From NCBI GenBank assembly GCA_964246015.1, contig CAXTPG010000061.1, forward strand, positions 1-26,185: a stretch of 26,185 bases of DNA, in the 5' to 3' direction. Each line of letters begins with the position of its first letter. The stretch's first letter is position 1. Positions 25,958 through 26,185 of this stretch are shown here, piece by piece. The stretch comes from JBBROS01 sp964246015 (GTDB taxonomy: Bacteria > Pseudomonadota > Alphaproteobacteria > Acetobacterales > Acetobacteraceae). The notes under the pieces were generated by a model. That model had not been told where the DNA came from and searched no databases. It saw only the letters and a list, made by a program, of their open reading frames with translations. Made by a program: the position numbers and the translations under genes.

Positions 25958-26185
25958 CGCGGCGCCGGGGCCATCGCGACGCCGCGCAGGAACAGGCGCG
26001 CGCCGAACAGGTACACCAGCAGCATCGGCGCGATCGTGAGCAGCACGCCCGCCATGTTGACGCTGTAGTCCTTCTCGCCGCTCTGGCTTGCGACCAGGTT
26101 GGCGAGTTTCACCGTGACCGGCGCCTCCCTTCCGCCGAAGACGAGGCCGAACAGGTAGTCGTTCCAGATGCTGGTGACCTGCAGC
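25954..26185 (-). CDS. ABC transporter permease, MalG/UgpE type (C-terminal part)
   Basis: The minus frame entering at the right edge gives the last 77 residues of a binding-protein-dependent sugar permease: VTSIWNDYLFGLVFGG, PVTVKLANLVASQ, then YSVNMAGVLLTIAPMLLVYL and a basic end. The W-N-D-Y-L-F motif and the final hydrophobic span match the MalG branch. The gene is cut by the window end; its stop overlaps the GTG of the ATPase gene by four bases. Confidence 0.92.
   Translation of the reverse strand, partial: LQVTSIWNDYLFGLVFGGREAPVTVKLANLVASQSGEKDYSVNMAGVLLTIAPMLLVYLFGARLFLRGVAMAPAPR

Overview
The window is high-GC bacterial DNA with strong third-position G/C, tight gene packing and frequent 4-base start/stop overlaps. 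An alphaproteobacterium is likely, probably Rhodospirillales/Acetobacteraceae-like. The support is an RpoH-type sigma factor, an rluD gene divergent from a DUF6476-like gene, and glycosyltransferases with N-terminal FD-x-x-YY repeats. The taxonomy is inferred; no 16S gene is present. The first 41 bases are a pure G run, almost certainly a contig-end artefact. The right end cuts an ABC permease gene.

Layout: (1) 42-2717: a truncated secreted-protein gene, a DsrE-like plus MoeB/ThiF-type sulfur-activation pair on the minus strand, and divergently queC-dedA (7-deazaguanine synthesis plus a membrane protein). (2) 2718-3856: palindromic repeats, a small frameshifted gene and an M23 peptidase-like gene with a damaged zinc motif. 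(3) 3857-15126: a surface/glycan region. It holds a 680-residue RTX/beta-helix-like, probably secreted protein; a 1006-residue protein joining FD-x-x-YY repeats, a GT2 and a GT4-like domain; a GT61 enzyme with a small methyltransferase; an RgpF-like protein; and a 966-residue methyltransferase with four WW-RGE repeats. Together they look like synthesis and modification of a cell-surface polysaccharide or glycoprotein.

(4) 15127-17991: housekeeping. rpoH lies behind a sigma70-like promoter that contains an inverted repeat, followed by rluD, a DUF6476-like gene, a DUF2256 gene and tRNA-Glu(CUC). (5) 17992-26185: an accessory/stress region after the tRNA. It contains a weakly coding 0.5-kb stretch, dps, a perhydrolase-type alpha/beta hydrolase and an exported metallo-beta-lactamase-fold enzyme. 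On the minus strand follows a translationally coupled operon for a cobalt-type nitrile hydratase/thiocyanate hydrolase-like enzyme whose beta subunit is split into two genes, plus DUF302. Then come a small secreted protein, a cytochrome P460 plus thioredoxin-like pair, and a sugar-type ABC transporter.

The most notable items are the split three-subunit nitrile hydratase-like operon, the WW-RGE repeat methyltransferase, the cysteine-bearing RTX-like protein, the M23 protein lacking a zinc ligand, and the palindrome inside the rpoH promoter. No CRISPR array, insertion sequence, phage gene or integrase was seen.
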